Assembly: GCF_036013935.1 (NCBI RefSeq)
Contig: NZ_CP107902.1
Coordinates: 5,303,001 to 5,367,000, forward strand
DNA: 64,000 bases
Direction of reading: 5' to 3'
Origin: Streptomyces sp. NBC_00461
GTDB lineage: Bacteria; Actinomycetota; Actinomycetes; Streptomycetales; Streptomycetaceae
The notes beneath the pieces are model-generated. The model saw only the letters and a list, made by a program, of their open reading frames with translations. It was not told the DNA's origin and made no database searches. Position numbers and translations under genes: made by a program. Below, piece by piece: positions 26,976 through 35,231 of the stretch (its first letter is position 1; every line of letters begins with the position of its first letter).

Positions 26976-27668
26976 ATGGCGTCAATACCTGTGCAGCCAT
27001 GTGCTGTACTGGAGGCCATGAAGATCCCGGAGGCCGGAGTGGAAGTCGTGCCCGCAGCGCCGCCCACCGGACGCCGGGAACGCAAGCGACAGCAGGCGCG
27101 CGACCAGCTCTACGCCGCGGCGCTGCACTTGTTCGTCACCCAGGGGTACGAGGCGACGACCATGGACCAGATCGCCGAAACCGCCGACGTCGCCCGGGCC
27201 ACCGTCTTCAACCACTTCTCACAGAAGGTCGGGTTCCTTGAAGAATGGGGAGCCCGCCGCCGCGCCCGCGTCAACGAGATCCTCGGATCCCAGCACGCCG
27301 AGGACCTGCCGGTCGGCGACCGGCTGCGCCGTTACCTGAAGGCGATGGCCGACCTCAACGTCGCCTCCCGCGCCGAGACCACTGTCCTGATGGACGCCTC
27401 CGCGCGGTACGGCAACCTTCTGCAGGACCGATCTCTGGAAATCGAACTCGCCAGGATCGTCGAGCAAGGGCGGCAGAGCGGGGAGATCAGGGCCGGCGTC
27501 GACTGCGATCAGGCCGGCCAATTGCTGGCCGCCTGCTACTTCTCGACGATCCTGCGCTGGATCCGCGAGGAACCGGCCCCCTTCGACCTGCACGAGCGCC
27601 TTGCCGGGGCGCTCGACATCATCCTGCTGGGCCTTCTTGCCGACGAAACGCATGCCGGGGAACCCTGA
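26976..27668 (+). CDS. TetR-family repressor
   Basis: 230 residues. HTH at about 45-75 (MDQIAETADVARATVFNHFS), followed by an all-helical ligand domain (LLAACYFSTILRWIREEPA). ATG 26976 has AGAAGG 7 bases before it; a GTG three bases earlier and an ATG at 27018 are alternatives. Divergent from the MBL hydrolase, MFS and FAH genes, which it probably represses through the palindrome at 26926-26949. Confidence 0.9.
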   Translation: MASIPVQPCAVLEAMKIPEAGVEVVPAAPPTGRRERKRQQARDQLYAAALHLFVTQGYEATTMDQIAETADVARATVFNHFSQKVGFLEEWGARRRARVNEILGSQHAEDLPVGDRLRRYLKAMADLNVASRAETTVLMDASARYGNLLQDRSLEIELARIVEQGRQSGEIRAGVDCDQAGQLLAACYFSTILRWIREEPAPFDLHERLAGALDIILLGLLADETHAGEP

Positions 27669-27734
27669 CGGTTCTCCTCACCGCCGCCTTGAGGCAGAAG
27701 GCCGGTGGGCCCGTCGATCAAGCAAGCTTATGGC

Positions 27735-27780
27735 TCCTGCGTGATCGTTCTGCGGAGAGAACAGAAATGATCACGCAGGA
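27735..27780 (+). terminator. Long inverted repeat downstream of the TetR gene
   Basis: Outer arms tcctgcgtgatc (27735-27746) and gatcacgcagga (27769-27780) are perfectly complementary, with an inner gttct/agaac pair. It can act as terminator; the rest of the 27669-27999 gap shows no gene I can support. The arms are also long enough to be the scar of a small insertion. Confidence 0.5.
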
Positions 27781-27999
27781 CCCGTGCATCTTGCATCCAG
27801 GGTCAGGCCCCCGGCCCAACACGAACTGTGACGTCCCGTCCGCAGACCGAGCCAGCGCACCGCTCAACTTCGAAGACCCGTCATCGCCTGCCTCGACACC
27901 ATGGCCGAAATGCCGCTCTTGCGAAGACTCGCGTGCATATCGGTACACGGTTGGCGGGCAGAGTCGCCCAATACACCAGCCGTTGTGGGGGGAAGCTGG

Positions 28000-28527
28000 A
28001 TGTCACTGGACTGGGCAACAACCATCACCACTCTGGGCGGGGTGGCCACTGCCTTGATCGGTGTGGTGGCCGGCTCATTGCTCACAAGCCGCAGCGAACG
28101 CACTCATTGGGCACGTGACAAGCAGATCGCCGCCTGCTCGGCGATCGTTGCCGAGTCCACCCGAATCCAACTTGCTCTGCGTCGCGCCTGGAAACACGGT
28201 GATCCCGTGGACTGGGTGCCTTGGAACGTGGCCTTGGGAACGGTCTGGCTGGTCGGCAGTCCCGCAGTCGTCGACGCCGCAGCCCGGGTCGACGAAGTGT
28301 TCTGGGAGTGCAGCGATCAGTTCATCCGGCAAGTCGCACTCGATGAGCAGTCCTGGGGCGAGGCGCGCGACCGAATGGAAACCGCGCGGCTCCACTTCAT
28401 CAACATCGCCCGCCTTCATATCGATCCCACGCGGTCACGGCTCACCCAGGTGCCCGTCAGTCGGCCGCCCCAGCCGCGCCTTGCCGGCCCGGGACCAGGA
28501 GGGGCCAGGGCACCCGACGCCGCATGA
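28000..28527 (+). CDS. Hypothetical membrane-anchored protein
   Basis: 175 residues, family not recognised. One N-terminal membrane helix (TTLGGVATALIGVVAGSLLT) is followed by a soluble, mostly helical part (RDKQIAACSAIVAESTRIQL) and a proline-rich tail. ATG 28000 follows a GGGGGGAAG stretch; an earlier in-frame ATG lacks a ribosome-binding site. Similar short proteins with one helix and an RDKQ-type segment are common in Streptomyces accessory DNA. No partner is evident. Confidence 0.65.
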   Translation: MSLDWATTITTLGGVATALIGVVAGSLLTSRSERTHWARDKQIAACSAIVAESTRIQLALRRAWKHGDPVDWVPWNVALGTVWLVGSPAVVDAAARVDEVFWECSDQFIRQVALDEQSWGEARDRMETARLHFINIARLHIDPTRSRLTQVPVSRPPQPRLAGPGPGGARAPDAA

Positions 28528-28868
28528 CACCGAACCCTCAGACCAGCACACCCCAAGATCAATGGCGGACATTCCGTAAGGGGTGACGTGTACGGCTGCT
28601 GCCTGCCTCAGCCGAGCCTGCGCGCCTTTTCCGTTGCGAATTCGTCCCGCTCCTGAAGTCATCCGACTGATCGGTCCCTGCGTCCAGGTGCCGTTACCGC
28701 TCGCCCGGCCGAGTTGGCCGTCGTCAGGGCGCCCCCGCAACCGTCGATGCCGTGTTGCCGCACATCAACTGGTGTATTGCGTAAGCGACTTGTTCGGTGA
28801 TGGAAGCATCGGATGGCCCATACTGCGACTCCGCACGACGTGAGGCATAGCTGAGGTGGGGGATTCGT

Positions 28869-29921
28869 GTGGCGTCGGACGACTTACGTCTGGAGCGTTG
28901 GGTGGTGCGTCTGTGGGCTCGCCACAGGCTCTGGCTCAGGCGATCCAGCCAGCGGCATGGCTGGGCAGGATTACGGAGAAGCGAACTGGACGCAGCCTTG
29001 GGAAAGCTGGGTATCCCGTTGGAGGAAGCTTCGAGAGGCCGCGGTGTTCTCGGGTCATGGCATCCGAGCTGGGCAGCCTGCGGGCTCGGCGTCGTTGGGG
29101 GCTGGCTTGGTGCCTGGGTGAGCTGGCGTGTCTCGGTCGTATTGGCGGAGGTCGGCGTTTCGCGCCTGCACTGGGCCTGGGGCATGCGGGCGATGGCGCA
29201 CTGGCGATGGATGGGCAAGGACGGGAATGATGTGGCCTTCAGCCTTCTCGACTGGACGGTTCTGTTCGTCGTGATGTCCGGCGTAGTCCTGTGGCCCCTG
29301 TTCTGGGCTATGCGGTGGAGTTCGACGGCTCGGTACCGGCTAGTCCTGGGAGTAATCGACGCGGTCGTGGCCGGCGGTAAGGTCCGCACGGCGCCTCGTG
29401 GCCGGGGGCGGTCCAAGGCCCTGCGGCATCTAGATCAGAGTTGTCGTCAGGTGGAGAAGCGCCTTTTCAAAGTGCACAGCATCGCGGGTTCGGTTCCGCG
29501 ACGCTCCTCCAGGCTCCGGCTGATCAAGCGGCACGCCGCGCTGGTCGCTGGAGCCCAGCGCGTGGCGCTGCATCAGGTGGACATTGACCCGGCGCGGGCT
29601 CTGACGGAGCTGGCTCGGCTGCAGCTCATCATCGCGGAGAATCATTTGTGCGGACGGCAGGCAGCGCTCCTGCCTGCCGAGTTGCTCCAGGACATCCGGC
29701 CCGTGTCGCGGCTGCGGAACACGTGGCTTGAGTCGGCCCATGTCGCTATGACGATCATCGCGGCCATGGCGGCGGCTGCGGGCGCCGCACACGTGCTGCC
29801 CTCGATGGGTGTGAGTCAGGACCTGCGTCCGTGGTTGACCCTGGGGGCGGCGGTTCTTGCCGCGACGCTGGTGGCTGGCTGGGGGCGAGTCACCCGCATC
29901 TTCGAACTGCTGCCTGTCTGA
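28869..29921 (+). CDS. Hypothetical multi-helix membrane protein
   Basis: 350 residues, family not recognised. Membrane helices near 70-90 (WAACGLGVVGGWLGAWVSW), 128-148 (WTVLFVVMSGVVLWPLFWAM) and two at the C-terminus (AMTIIAAMAAAAGAAHVLP, LTLGAAVLAATLVAGW). Between them is a long basic cytoplasmic section (RSKALRHLDQSCRQVEKRLF). GTG 28869 has a purine-rich GAGGTGGGGG upstream. The 340 bp before it (28528-28868) hold nothing I can support. It may belong with the gene at 28000 to an accessory insert left of tRNA-Gly. Confidence 0.65.
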   Translation: MASDDLRLERWVVRLWARHRLWLRRSSQRHGWAGLRRSELDAALGKLGIPLEEASRGRGVLGSWHPSWAACGLGVVGGWLGAWVSWRVSVVLAEVGVSRLHWAWGMRAMAHWRWMGKDGNDVAFSLLDWTVLFVVMSGVVLWPLFWAMRWSSTARYRLVLGVIDAVVAGGKVRTAPRGRGRSKALRHLDQSCRQVEKRLFKVHSIAGSVPRRSSRLRLIKRHAALVAGAQRVALHQVDIDPARALTELARLQLIIAENHLCGRQAALLPAELLQDIRPVSRLRNTWLESAHVAMTIIAAMAAAAGAAHVLPSMGVSQDLRPWLTLGAAVLAATLVAGWGRVTRIFELLPV

Positions 29922-30165
29922 AGCAGACCGCCCGGCTCGGCACGTCCCAGCGAAAGCCCTACCCAACTGCACCTTTGCACTGGCGACTTCACATAGCACA
30001 GGCAAGTGAGTGACCCAGGTCACCCAAAACGCGTCTCGCGATTTGAGACGATTGGTCGTCGCGGGGATCGATTGCCCGCCTGTAATCCCTCCAATTGGGC
30101 CCCTCGCCTCGACTTAGGGCACGCGGAGGGCACGCCACCCTCGAATTGGACTAGACAACAAACAA

Positions 30166-30188
30166 CCCCCAGGTCGCTGACCTGGGGG
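30166..30188 (-). terminator. Intrinsic terminator of tRNA-Gly
   Basis: Perfect 10-bp stem (cccccaggtc / gacctggggg), loop of three, followed in the minus direction by ttgtttgttg; lies 11 bp past the tRNA 3' end. Confidence 0.85.
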
Positions 30189-30198
30189 CAAATTCTGG

Positions 30199-30269
30199 AG
30201 CGGGTGACGAGAATCGAACTCGCACTCTCAGCTTGGGAAGCTGATGTTCTACCACTAAACTACACCCGC
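30199..30269 (-). tRNA. tRNA-Gly(CCC)
   Basis: Folds as a 71-nt cloverleaf: acceptor gcgggtg/cacccgc, D-arm with agtggtagaac, anticodon stem tcagc/gctga around ttcccaa (anticodon CCC), T-arm gcgag-ttcgatt-ctcgt. CCA is genome-encoded at 30196-30198. Usual hot spot for integration; no duplicated 3' segment is visible in the window. Confidence 0.97.
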
Positions 30270-30388
30270 CTGTCAGACGCCGACCGAGTCGGTGTCTAAG
30301 TGCTCGGCTACTGTACCCCATCCGCACAGCACGAGGCCTGGATCCATGCGCTCCACGCGCTCCAGGCCTCGTCGTCGGCGGCGGGTCG

Positions 30389-31414
30389 TCACCCGTTGTC
30401 GGTGGTGCCCGGCGGCGTCCCGGGCTGGATCGCCTTTGCCGCCGCCCGGGCGACCAGCACCACCCCTGTGACCGTGGCCACGGCGTACAGCGTTGCCAGC
30501 ACGGAGAGCAGGGCGATCTTCCAGACGTCCAGGTCGGAGAGCTTGTCGACCAGGTCGCCGAGCATCACGAGCACGATTCCCAGCAGGGTGGTCGCGATCA
30601 GGAACACGCCGAACACGACGATCATGTTGCTCGTGTTGGTGACTCGGTCCACGGCGGTCTGGGCGTCGGTCACGCGGTTCTTCATCTCCGCGTGGTTGGT
30701 CTCGACAGCGCGCCCCATGTCCTCGATCTCGCGGTCGACCTTTTGGCGCTGAATGTCGATTTCGGCGCGCAGGTCCTTGACGTTGCGGAAGTAGGAGAGC
30801 CCGCCGTCCTCCCCGTGCTCGCCCGCCCCGAACAGGGTGCTCAAGTAGTCGAATCCCACGTTGGCCACGGGATTCTCGGGCGCCCGCTCAATGTCGAAGA
30901 ACTGCAGATAGGCGATCGCATCGCCCTTCCGCATGGTGATGTTCTTCGGGCCGACATTTGCCACGATGAAATAGAGGCGCTCGTTGGTCTTCAGTCGCCA
31001 GCCATCGTGTTCTGGGTCCAATTCACGCCCGTAGCCCGGGTGAACCGTCGAGCCGTGCAGGACGAGGAGTCCCTTGGCGGCGAGGCCGAACCTGTCGCCG
31101 ATGGTCGCTGTGACGTCGAAGTCGAACGAGAACTTCTCGATCGTGGATATCAGCGCGGTGTCGCCCGGAGCCAGGGTGAACTCGGGCATCACCTGGTCGC
31201 CCTTGATTGCCGTGTACCTGGCTTCCCCGGGATTGTCCGGAATTACCAGCAGGTCGTCACCGAGTCGAACCGAGTAGCCTGCGCCCAGCAACTGTTCGGG
31301 CTTCCATGACCCCGACCGGAAGATGCGTTCGGAGGTCTGAAGCTCTGTGAGTAGATCTTGTGGGGAGAGGAGGCAGCCTGGACGGTGCGGACGCCGATCG
31401 CTTTCAGCAACCAT
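30389..31414 (-). CDS. Membrane-anchored dCTP-deaminase/dUTPase-like protein
   Basis: 341 residues. Residues 15-200 resemble the trimeric dCTP deaminase/dUTPase fold: LLGAGYSVRLGDD, LAPGDTALIST, GLLVLHGSTVHPGYG, MRKGDAIAYLQFF. The catalytic Glu of Dcd (in TLELSN) aligns with hydrophobic IVAN, and the RSSLAR motif is altered to DRFGLAAK, so it may bind but not deaminate nucleotides. A coiled coil (about 213-260) leads to two membrane helices (264-286, 298-324) and a short cytoplasmic tail. ATG 31414 has GAAGG upstream. It reads toward tRNA-Gly and is divergent from the nucleotidyltransferase gene. It could be a membrane-tethered nucleotide sensor or effector of the adjacent gene set. Confidence 0.75.
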   Translation of the reverse strand: MVAESDRRPHRPGCLLSPQDLLTELQTSERIFRSGSWKPEQLLGAGYSVRLGDDLLVIPDNPGEARYTAIKGDQVMPEFTLAPGDTALISTIEKFSFDFDVTATIGDRFGLAAKGLLVLHGSTVHPGYGRELDPEHDGWRLKTNERLYFIVANVGPKNITMRKGDAIAYLQFFDIERAPENPVANVGFDYLSTLFGAGEHGEDGGLSYFRNVKDLRAEIDIQRQKVDREIEDMGRAVETNHAEMKNRVTDAQTAVDRVTNTSNMIVVFGVFLIATTLLGIVLVMLGDLVDKLSDLDVWKIALLSVLATLYAVATVTGVVLVARAAAKAIQPGTPPGTTDNG

Positions 31415-31699
31415 TACCTGACCTTCTCTGGTGGTCCGGAGCGGAGCCAACCTTACGGTGAACTCGCTTGCCACGGAAGGAGTTTGCGGCGCTTTGCCTG
31501 ACCATGCGGGTCAGGGCGGACCGAGGCAACGGGCCGTGCGGGCATGCCGCACCCTCACAGGGAGGCACCACGGTAAGATGCGCGACTACCATTGAGGCGT
31601 TACCGCGGAGTCGGAGGGGGTAGGGTGACCTCGAGATTCGACAAGAATGCGTGATTAACGAGCCTTCCCCCAGACAGATCCCGATGAGGCCAAGAGGAA

Positions 31700-32338
31700 A
31701 TGACGAGCAGGTCAGTAAAAGCCCAATGGGTCAATGGCTTGATTCGCGAGGATCCCATGTTCGGTAAAGACCTATTCGCAGACGAATCCCACTTCGACTT
31801 GCGGTTCGTGGAGAATTACGAAAAAATCACGGAAATCGTCAAGGCGCTTCGCGTTCTGGGTATGCGGGTCGTGTTGACGAGTGGTTCTTTCGATATTATC
31901 CACGAGGGCCACTCGATGTATCTCGAGGCTGCCCGTAAATATGGCGAATTCCTTATCGTCGGGCTCGACAGCGATGAGAAGATCCGGCGGCGGAAGGGTC
32001 CCAACCGTCCGGCCGTACCAGAAATGGAACGGCTGCGGATGGTGACACATCAGCGCGGCGTGGGCCTCGTCACCCTGAAGCAGGTCGACCATCCCCGCTG
32101 GGCCCTCATCGACGCCGTCCGCCCCGATGTGCTGGTTGCCACGGCGGACACCTACACCGCCGAGGAGATCGCCGATCTTGAGGCGAAGTACTGCGTCCGC
32201 GTCGAGGTCCTCGACCGCATGGCGACCGTGAGCACCTCGGCCCGCCTGCGCCGCCTCCAACTGGGTCTCACCGAACAGGGCGACGACGAAGGCAGTGGTC
32301 AGAGGCCTGCAAACCCCTCACCCGGCAGCCCCGCGTAG
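31700..32338 (+). CDS. Cytidylyltransferase-like nucleotidyltransferase (HldE/RfaE C-domain type)
   Basis: 212 residues, HIGH-type nucleotidyltransferase fold: LTSGSFDIIHEGH (60-72) binds the triphosphate, RRRKGPNRPAVPEMERL and VSTSARLRRL (ISTTxLI-like) complete the site. Such enzymes join a nucleotide (CMP, AMP) to a phosphorylated small molecule with pyrophosphate release. ATG 31700 has AAGAGG very close; ATG 31757, with GAGG 5 bases before it, may be the real start (193 residues). First gene of a rightward pair with the deaminase (15-bp gap). Codon use is visibly more A/T-rich at the 5' end than in neighbours, suggesting acquisition. The 31415-31699 gap holds divergent promoters. Confidence 0.8.
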   Translation: MTSRSVKAQWVNGLIREDPMFGKDLFADESHFDLRFVENYEKITEIVKALRVLGMRVVLTSGSFDIIHEGHSMYLEAARKYGEFLIVGLDSDEKIRRRKGPNRPAVPEMERLRMVTHQRGVGLVTLKQVDHPRWALIDAVRPDVLVATADTYTAEEIADLEAKYCVRVEVLDRMATVSTSARLRRLQLGLTEQGDDEGSGQRPANPSPGSPA

Positions 32339-32353
32339 AGGTCCGGCACGCCA

Positions 32354-33241
32354 GTGAAGCAGACGATCCTGTACCTGCCGGTGGTGCACGCCGGCTACGA
32401 GGCATTCCTGAACCGGCATGCGGACTCCGACGAGATCCTGATTCTCGGCCGGGAGTTCAGCGAGGTCTTCCCGAAGCTCGCGAAGGACATCCGGAGCCTG
32501 AGCCCGGAGCGCGCGGCGCAGCATGCCCGCCTGATCGTTCCGGACACTCGTGTACGGGTGATCGAGCCGACTGATCTGGCCGGCGCCGTGGTCGCCGAAC
32601 TCGTCGTACTGCCCGACGAGGAAATGATGCACCGGCTCGTCGAGCTCCCGGCCTTCCCGGGCAAGGCCGAGCTTCGATTCGAGTCGACGTTCCTGCGCTG
32701 GGACCGCGACTGGAGCCGTGCGACGAAGCCCGCCCGATTCGACTACCGGATCTCACGGTCGAATCTGGACCGGCGGTTCATGACCCGGGCGGAGCGGGAG
32801 GCGCAGCGCAGTTCGGACTGGTGGCGGCAGGTGGGCGCGGTGGCCGCGCGCGACGGCCACGTCCTGCGGGCCGCTCACAACCACCACCACCCGACCGAGT
32901 ACACGCCGTACATCGACGGAGACCCGCGCAACGACTTCAGCAGAGGCGTCCGGCCGGATCTGTCCACCGCCATCCACGCGGAGGCATCCCTGGTGGCCCG
33001 CGCCGCACGGGACGGACTGAGCCTGGCGGGCTCCGACCTCTACGTCAGCACGTTCCCCTGTCCTGCCTGTGCACGGCTCGTGGTCGAGACGGGGTTCCAG
33101 AAGTGCTTCTTCGCCGGTCCGTACTCGATGCTGGACGGGGAGGAGATCCTGCGTGCGGGCGGCGTCGAGCTGATCTGGGTCGACATGACACCCGGGCATG
33201 GTGATGCTGCCGGCGCCGCTAGCGGCCCGGAGACGAACTGA
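32354..33241 (+). CDS. CMP/dCMP-deaminase-like zinc enzyme with an extra N-terminal domain
   Basis: 295 residues. From about 130 on it is a cytidine/deoxycytidylate deaminase fold: zinc ligands in HAE (208-210) and PCPAC (Cys236, Cys239), with the proton-shuttling Glu210. The first 125 residues (MKQTILYLPVVHAGYEAFLN onward) are not part of a standard deaminase and I do not recognise them. GTG 32354. It may deaminate a cytosine nucleotide; combined with the thymidylate-synthase-like gene across the way, it could supply the uridylate form. It converges with the HIT gene and overlaps its end by 23 bp. Confidence 0.82.
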   Translation: MKQTILYLPVVHAGYEAFLNRHADSDEILILGREFSEVFPKLAKDIRSLSPERAAQHARLIVPDTRVRVIEPTDLAGAVVAELVVLPDEEMMHRLVELPAFPGKAELRFESTFLRWDRDWSRATKPARFDYRISRSNLDRRFMTRAEREAQRSSDWWRQVGAVAARDGHVLRAAHNHHHPTEYTPYIDGDPRNDFSRGVRPDLSTAIHAEASLVARAARDGLSLAGSDLYVSTFPCPACARLVVETGFQKCFFAGPYSMLDGEEILRAGGVELIWVDMTPGHGDAAGAASGPETN

Positions 33242-33677
33242 ATCTCATCCGCACCGGGGTGAAGTCCTCATCGGCCGCGACCTCGCCCTCGCCGACGAGC
33301 ACATGCACGTGCAGATGCCTTATGGTCCCGCCCGTGTACCGGCAGTCGCCGTTGCGGGCGCCCAGGCCGTAGTGGTCCATGCCGTACTTCTCCTTCGTGT
33401 ACGCGAGGACTTCCCAGAAGTCGGCGCGGGCGTCGGAGGAGAGGTCGAGCAGATCGGTGACGTGCTCCTTGGGGATGAGCAGAAGATGCAACCGGGTCCC
33501 GGCATACGGGAATTCATTGGGCGTGACCATCCAGTGGGCGGTCTCCCTCAGGATCTGCTGTTTCTCATGGCTGCGGATGACGTCCGGGCAGAAGAGACAG
33601 ATGCCCTCTCCGTCCAGCCGCTCCATCTCCGCCCGTTGCTCTTCGGTCCGGCAATTGCCGAAGTAGTACAGGGTCAC
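33219..33677 (-). CDS. HIT-family (histidine triad) nucleotide hydrolase/transferase
   Basis: 152 residues. The catalytic triad motif is HLHVHVL (121-127), preceded by a Zn-type cysteine pair CLFC (27-30). HIT proteins cleave or transfer nucleoside monophosphates from phosphoanhydrides, phosphoramidates or nucleotidylated intermediates. GTG 33677 overlaps the DHFR stop (GTGA), so it is the third, translationally coupled gene of thyA-like/folA-like/HIT. The frame upstream to 33773 belongs to the DHFR gene. Its role with a nucleotidyltransferase nearby suggests turnover of a nucleotidylated compound. Confidence 0.87.
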   Translation of the reverse strand: MTLYYFGNCRTEEQRAEMERLDGEGICLFCPDVIRSHEKQQILRETAHWMVTPNEFPYAGTRLHLLLIPKEHVTDLLDLSSDARADFWEVLAYTKEKYGMDHYGLGARNGDCRYTGGTIRHLHVHVLVGEGEVAADEDFTPVRMRFSSSPGR

Positions 33678-34192
33678 ACGGGCACCCTTTCGAAACGCAG
33701 GAACGAGTGGGGCCACGTCGTTGCCCCGGCGGCGACGTCGACGCGCGACGTCGGTGCGAAGCCCTCCAGCCACCCCGACGGCATCCGGGAATCGCCTTCC
33801 ACCTGCGCGTGCACACGCGTCAGATAGATCCTGTCGATGCTGGGAAGCGCCTGCTGGTAGACGGAGGCCCCGCCGATCACGAAGACCTCGTCGTCTCCGG
33901 ACGCCTGCTCCAGCTCCTCCGCCCTGGCCAGGGCGGACGTGACCGAGGACTGCCAGTGGACGTCCGCCGAGGCCGGGCGCGGGGTCGCGCTCACCACCAC
34001 GCTGGTGCGGCCGGGAAGAGGCCGACCCAGGCGCGCGACGATCGACTCATGCGTGAGACGTCCGAGTACCACCGCATGCCCCCGGGTGACTTCCTTGAAG
34101 TACCGCAGATCTCCCGGTATGTGCCACGGCAGATCTCCGTCCTGACCGATGACGTCGTTCTCCGAGGCGGCGACGATCAAGGACTTTCTCAT
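33674..34192 (-). CDS. folA: Dihydrofolate reductase
   Basis: 172 residues. LIVAASENDVIGQDGDLPWH holds the Met20-like loop, IPGDLRYFKEVT carries the catalytic Asp, GRLTHESI stands for GRKTYESI, and VFVIGGASVYQQAL is the NADPH-binding GG motif. It reduces the dihydrofolate that thymidylate synthase makes. ATG 34192 overlaps the stop of the thymidylate-synthase gene by 4 bp, giving fixed stoichiometry with it. Probably dedicated to this operon rather than the cell's main folate supply. Confidence 0.92.
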   Translation of the reverse strand: MRKSLIVAASENDVIGQDGDLPWHIPGDLRYFKEVTRGHAVVLGRLTHESIVARLGRPLPGRTSVVVSATPRPASADVHWQSSVTSALARAEELEQASGDDEVFVIGGASVYQQALPSIDRIYLTRVHAQVEGDSRMPSGWLEGFAPTSRVDVAAGATTWPHSFLRFERVPV

Positions 34193-35085
34193 GTCGCCAC
34201 CGGAATGGAACCGATGGCCGGATGCGGGTCGTAGTCCGACAGGTCGAAATGCTCACCGCGGAAGTCATGGATATCGGTCACCCGGCGTCCGCTTTCGTTG
34301 AGCGTCACCGTCGGCAACCGTCGCGGTTCCCGGTCCAGCATGGCCTTCACGCTGTCGACCTGGTCCTCGTAGACATGGGCGTCCGAAATGGTGTGGTAGT
34401 AGCGCGCGGCGGGAATGCCCGTGAGGTGTTCGAGCATCAACAGCAGGGCCGCGTACTGAATCATGTTGGACGGGACACCGACGGGAACGTCCCCGGAGCG
34501 CTGGAACATGTGCAGATGGAGTTGGCCGGCGAGGACCCTGACATGGACCCAGCCGTGACACGGGGAAATGGTCGTCTGCGGAATCTTCCCCGCCCCGCGG
34601 ATCTGGTACTGCGGAATCCACGGACTGACGAAGTGAGTACGGTCGTTCGGAAGCTCCGTCAGCTGCTCCACCAGGTGCTTGAACTGGTCGAAGCCCTCGC
34701 CTTCCACGGTCGGGAAATCGTGGAACGCCCCACCGTACGAGCCCGGCCCCAGATCGCCCGGCGGCAGACCGCGGCGCGACGTCTTCGCGTCACTGGCCCA
34801 CGGCCCCCACCAGTCGCACCCGAACTCGGCCAGTTCATCGAGGGTTGTCGCCCCGTTGATGAATGCGCAGAGTTCTCCGATGGGTTTGCGCCAGAACCTG
34901 GAGATGCTTCTGTCGGTGATGATCGGAAACCCATTTGCCAATTCGAAGCTCATGGTCTGCTGCATAAGGGTCAGAGCATCGGGGCCTTGTCGCGTGGGTG
35001 ACGTGAGGCCGTGTTCCAGGATGGCACCCAGGATCGTACGATATTGCGAATCCGGTGCACGGTCCGCATACGCGACATACTTCAC
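34189..35085 (-). CDS. Thymidylate synthase-like enzyme (ThyA fold), divergent
   Basis: 298 residues. It keeps the nucleophile Cys176 (ISPCHGWVH), the phosphate-binding QRSGD (195-199), Asn207 in GVPSNMIQYA, and HVY (237-239). It departs from housekeeping ThyA elsewhere: LGPGSYGGAFHDF instead of LGPVYGKQWR, RTHFVSPWIPQ instead of SRRxIVSAWN, SN instead of FN, and HVRV instead of FFQFYV after the active Cys. The fold methylates or hydroxymethylates C5 of a pyrimidine nucleotide with methylene-tetrahydrofolate. Substrate may be dUMP or another pyrimidine nucleotide. GTG 35085 has a GAAGGGA-type RBS; heads the operon with DHFR and HIT. Confidence 0.85.
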   Translation of the reverse strand: MKYVAYADRAPDSQYRTILGAILEHGLTSPTRQGPDALTLMQQTMSFELANGFPIITDRSISRFWRKPIGELCAFINGATTLDELAEFGCDWWGPWASDAKTSRRGLPPGDLGPGSYGGAFHDFPTVEGEGFDQFKHLVEQLTELPNDRTHFVSPWIPQYQIRGAGKIPQTTISPCHGWVHVRVLAGQLHLHMFQRSGDVPVGVPSNMIQYAALLLMLEHLTGIPAARYYHTISDAHVYEDQVDSVKAMLDREPRRLPTVTLNESGRRVTDIHDFRGEHFDLSDYDPHPAIGSIPVAT

Positions 35086-35231
35086 GAGGTTCCCTTCACT
35101 TGGCCCGGTTCCATTCTCTGCGCCAGGGCTAGGTCATGCTAGCAGCCGCCGTGCTTACCGACTCTCCGCACGGGTATTTTCCTCGTCATCCCAAAGGTCA
35201 ACCCGAGGTCATTCCAAAGGCATGCGAAGAC

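Noticed and set aside
28528..28868. Possible small gene in the gap between the two unknown membrane proteins
   Set aside because: Open frames there lack ribosome-binding sites and recognisable composition; I see nothing to support.
30199..30269. tRNA-Gly as attachment site of an integrated element covering the nucleotide genes
   Set aside because: No integrase gene and no second copy of the tRNA 3' segment is seen, and the nucleotide genes lie on the 5' side of the tRNA, not the usual side for tRNA-3' integration.
30006..30299. Plus-strand open frame containing SAWEADVLPLNYTR
   Set aside because: It is the translation of the antisense strand of tRNA-Gly, a well-known false gene in high-GC genomes.
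31457..31474. Longer start for the Dcd-like protein
   Set aside because: The ATG at 31414 has a Shine-Dalgarno at proper distance; the upstream start does not.
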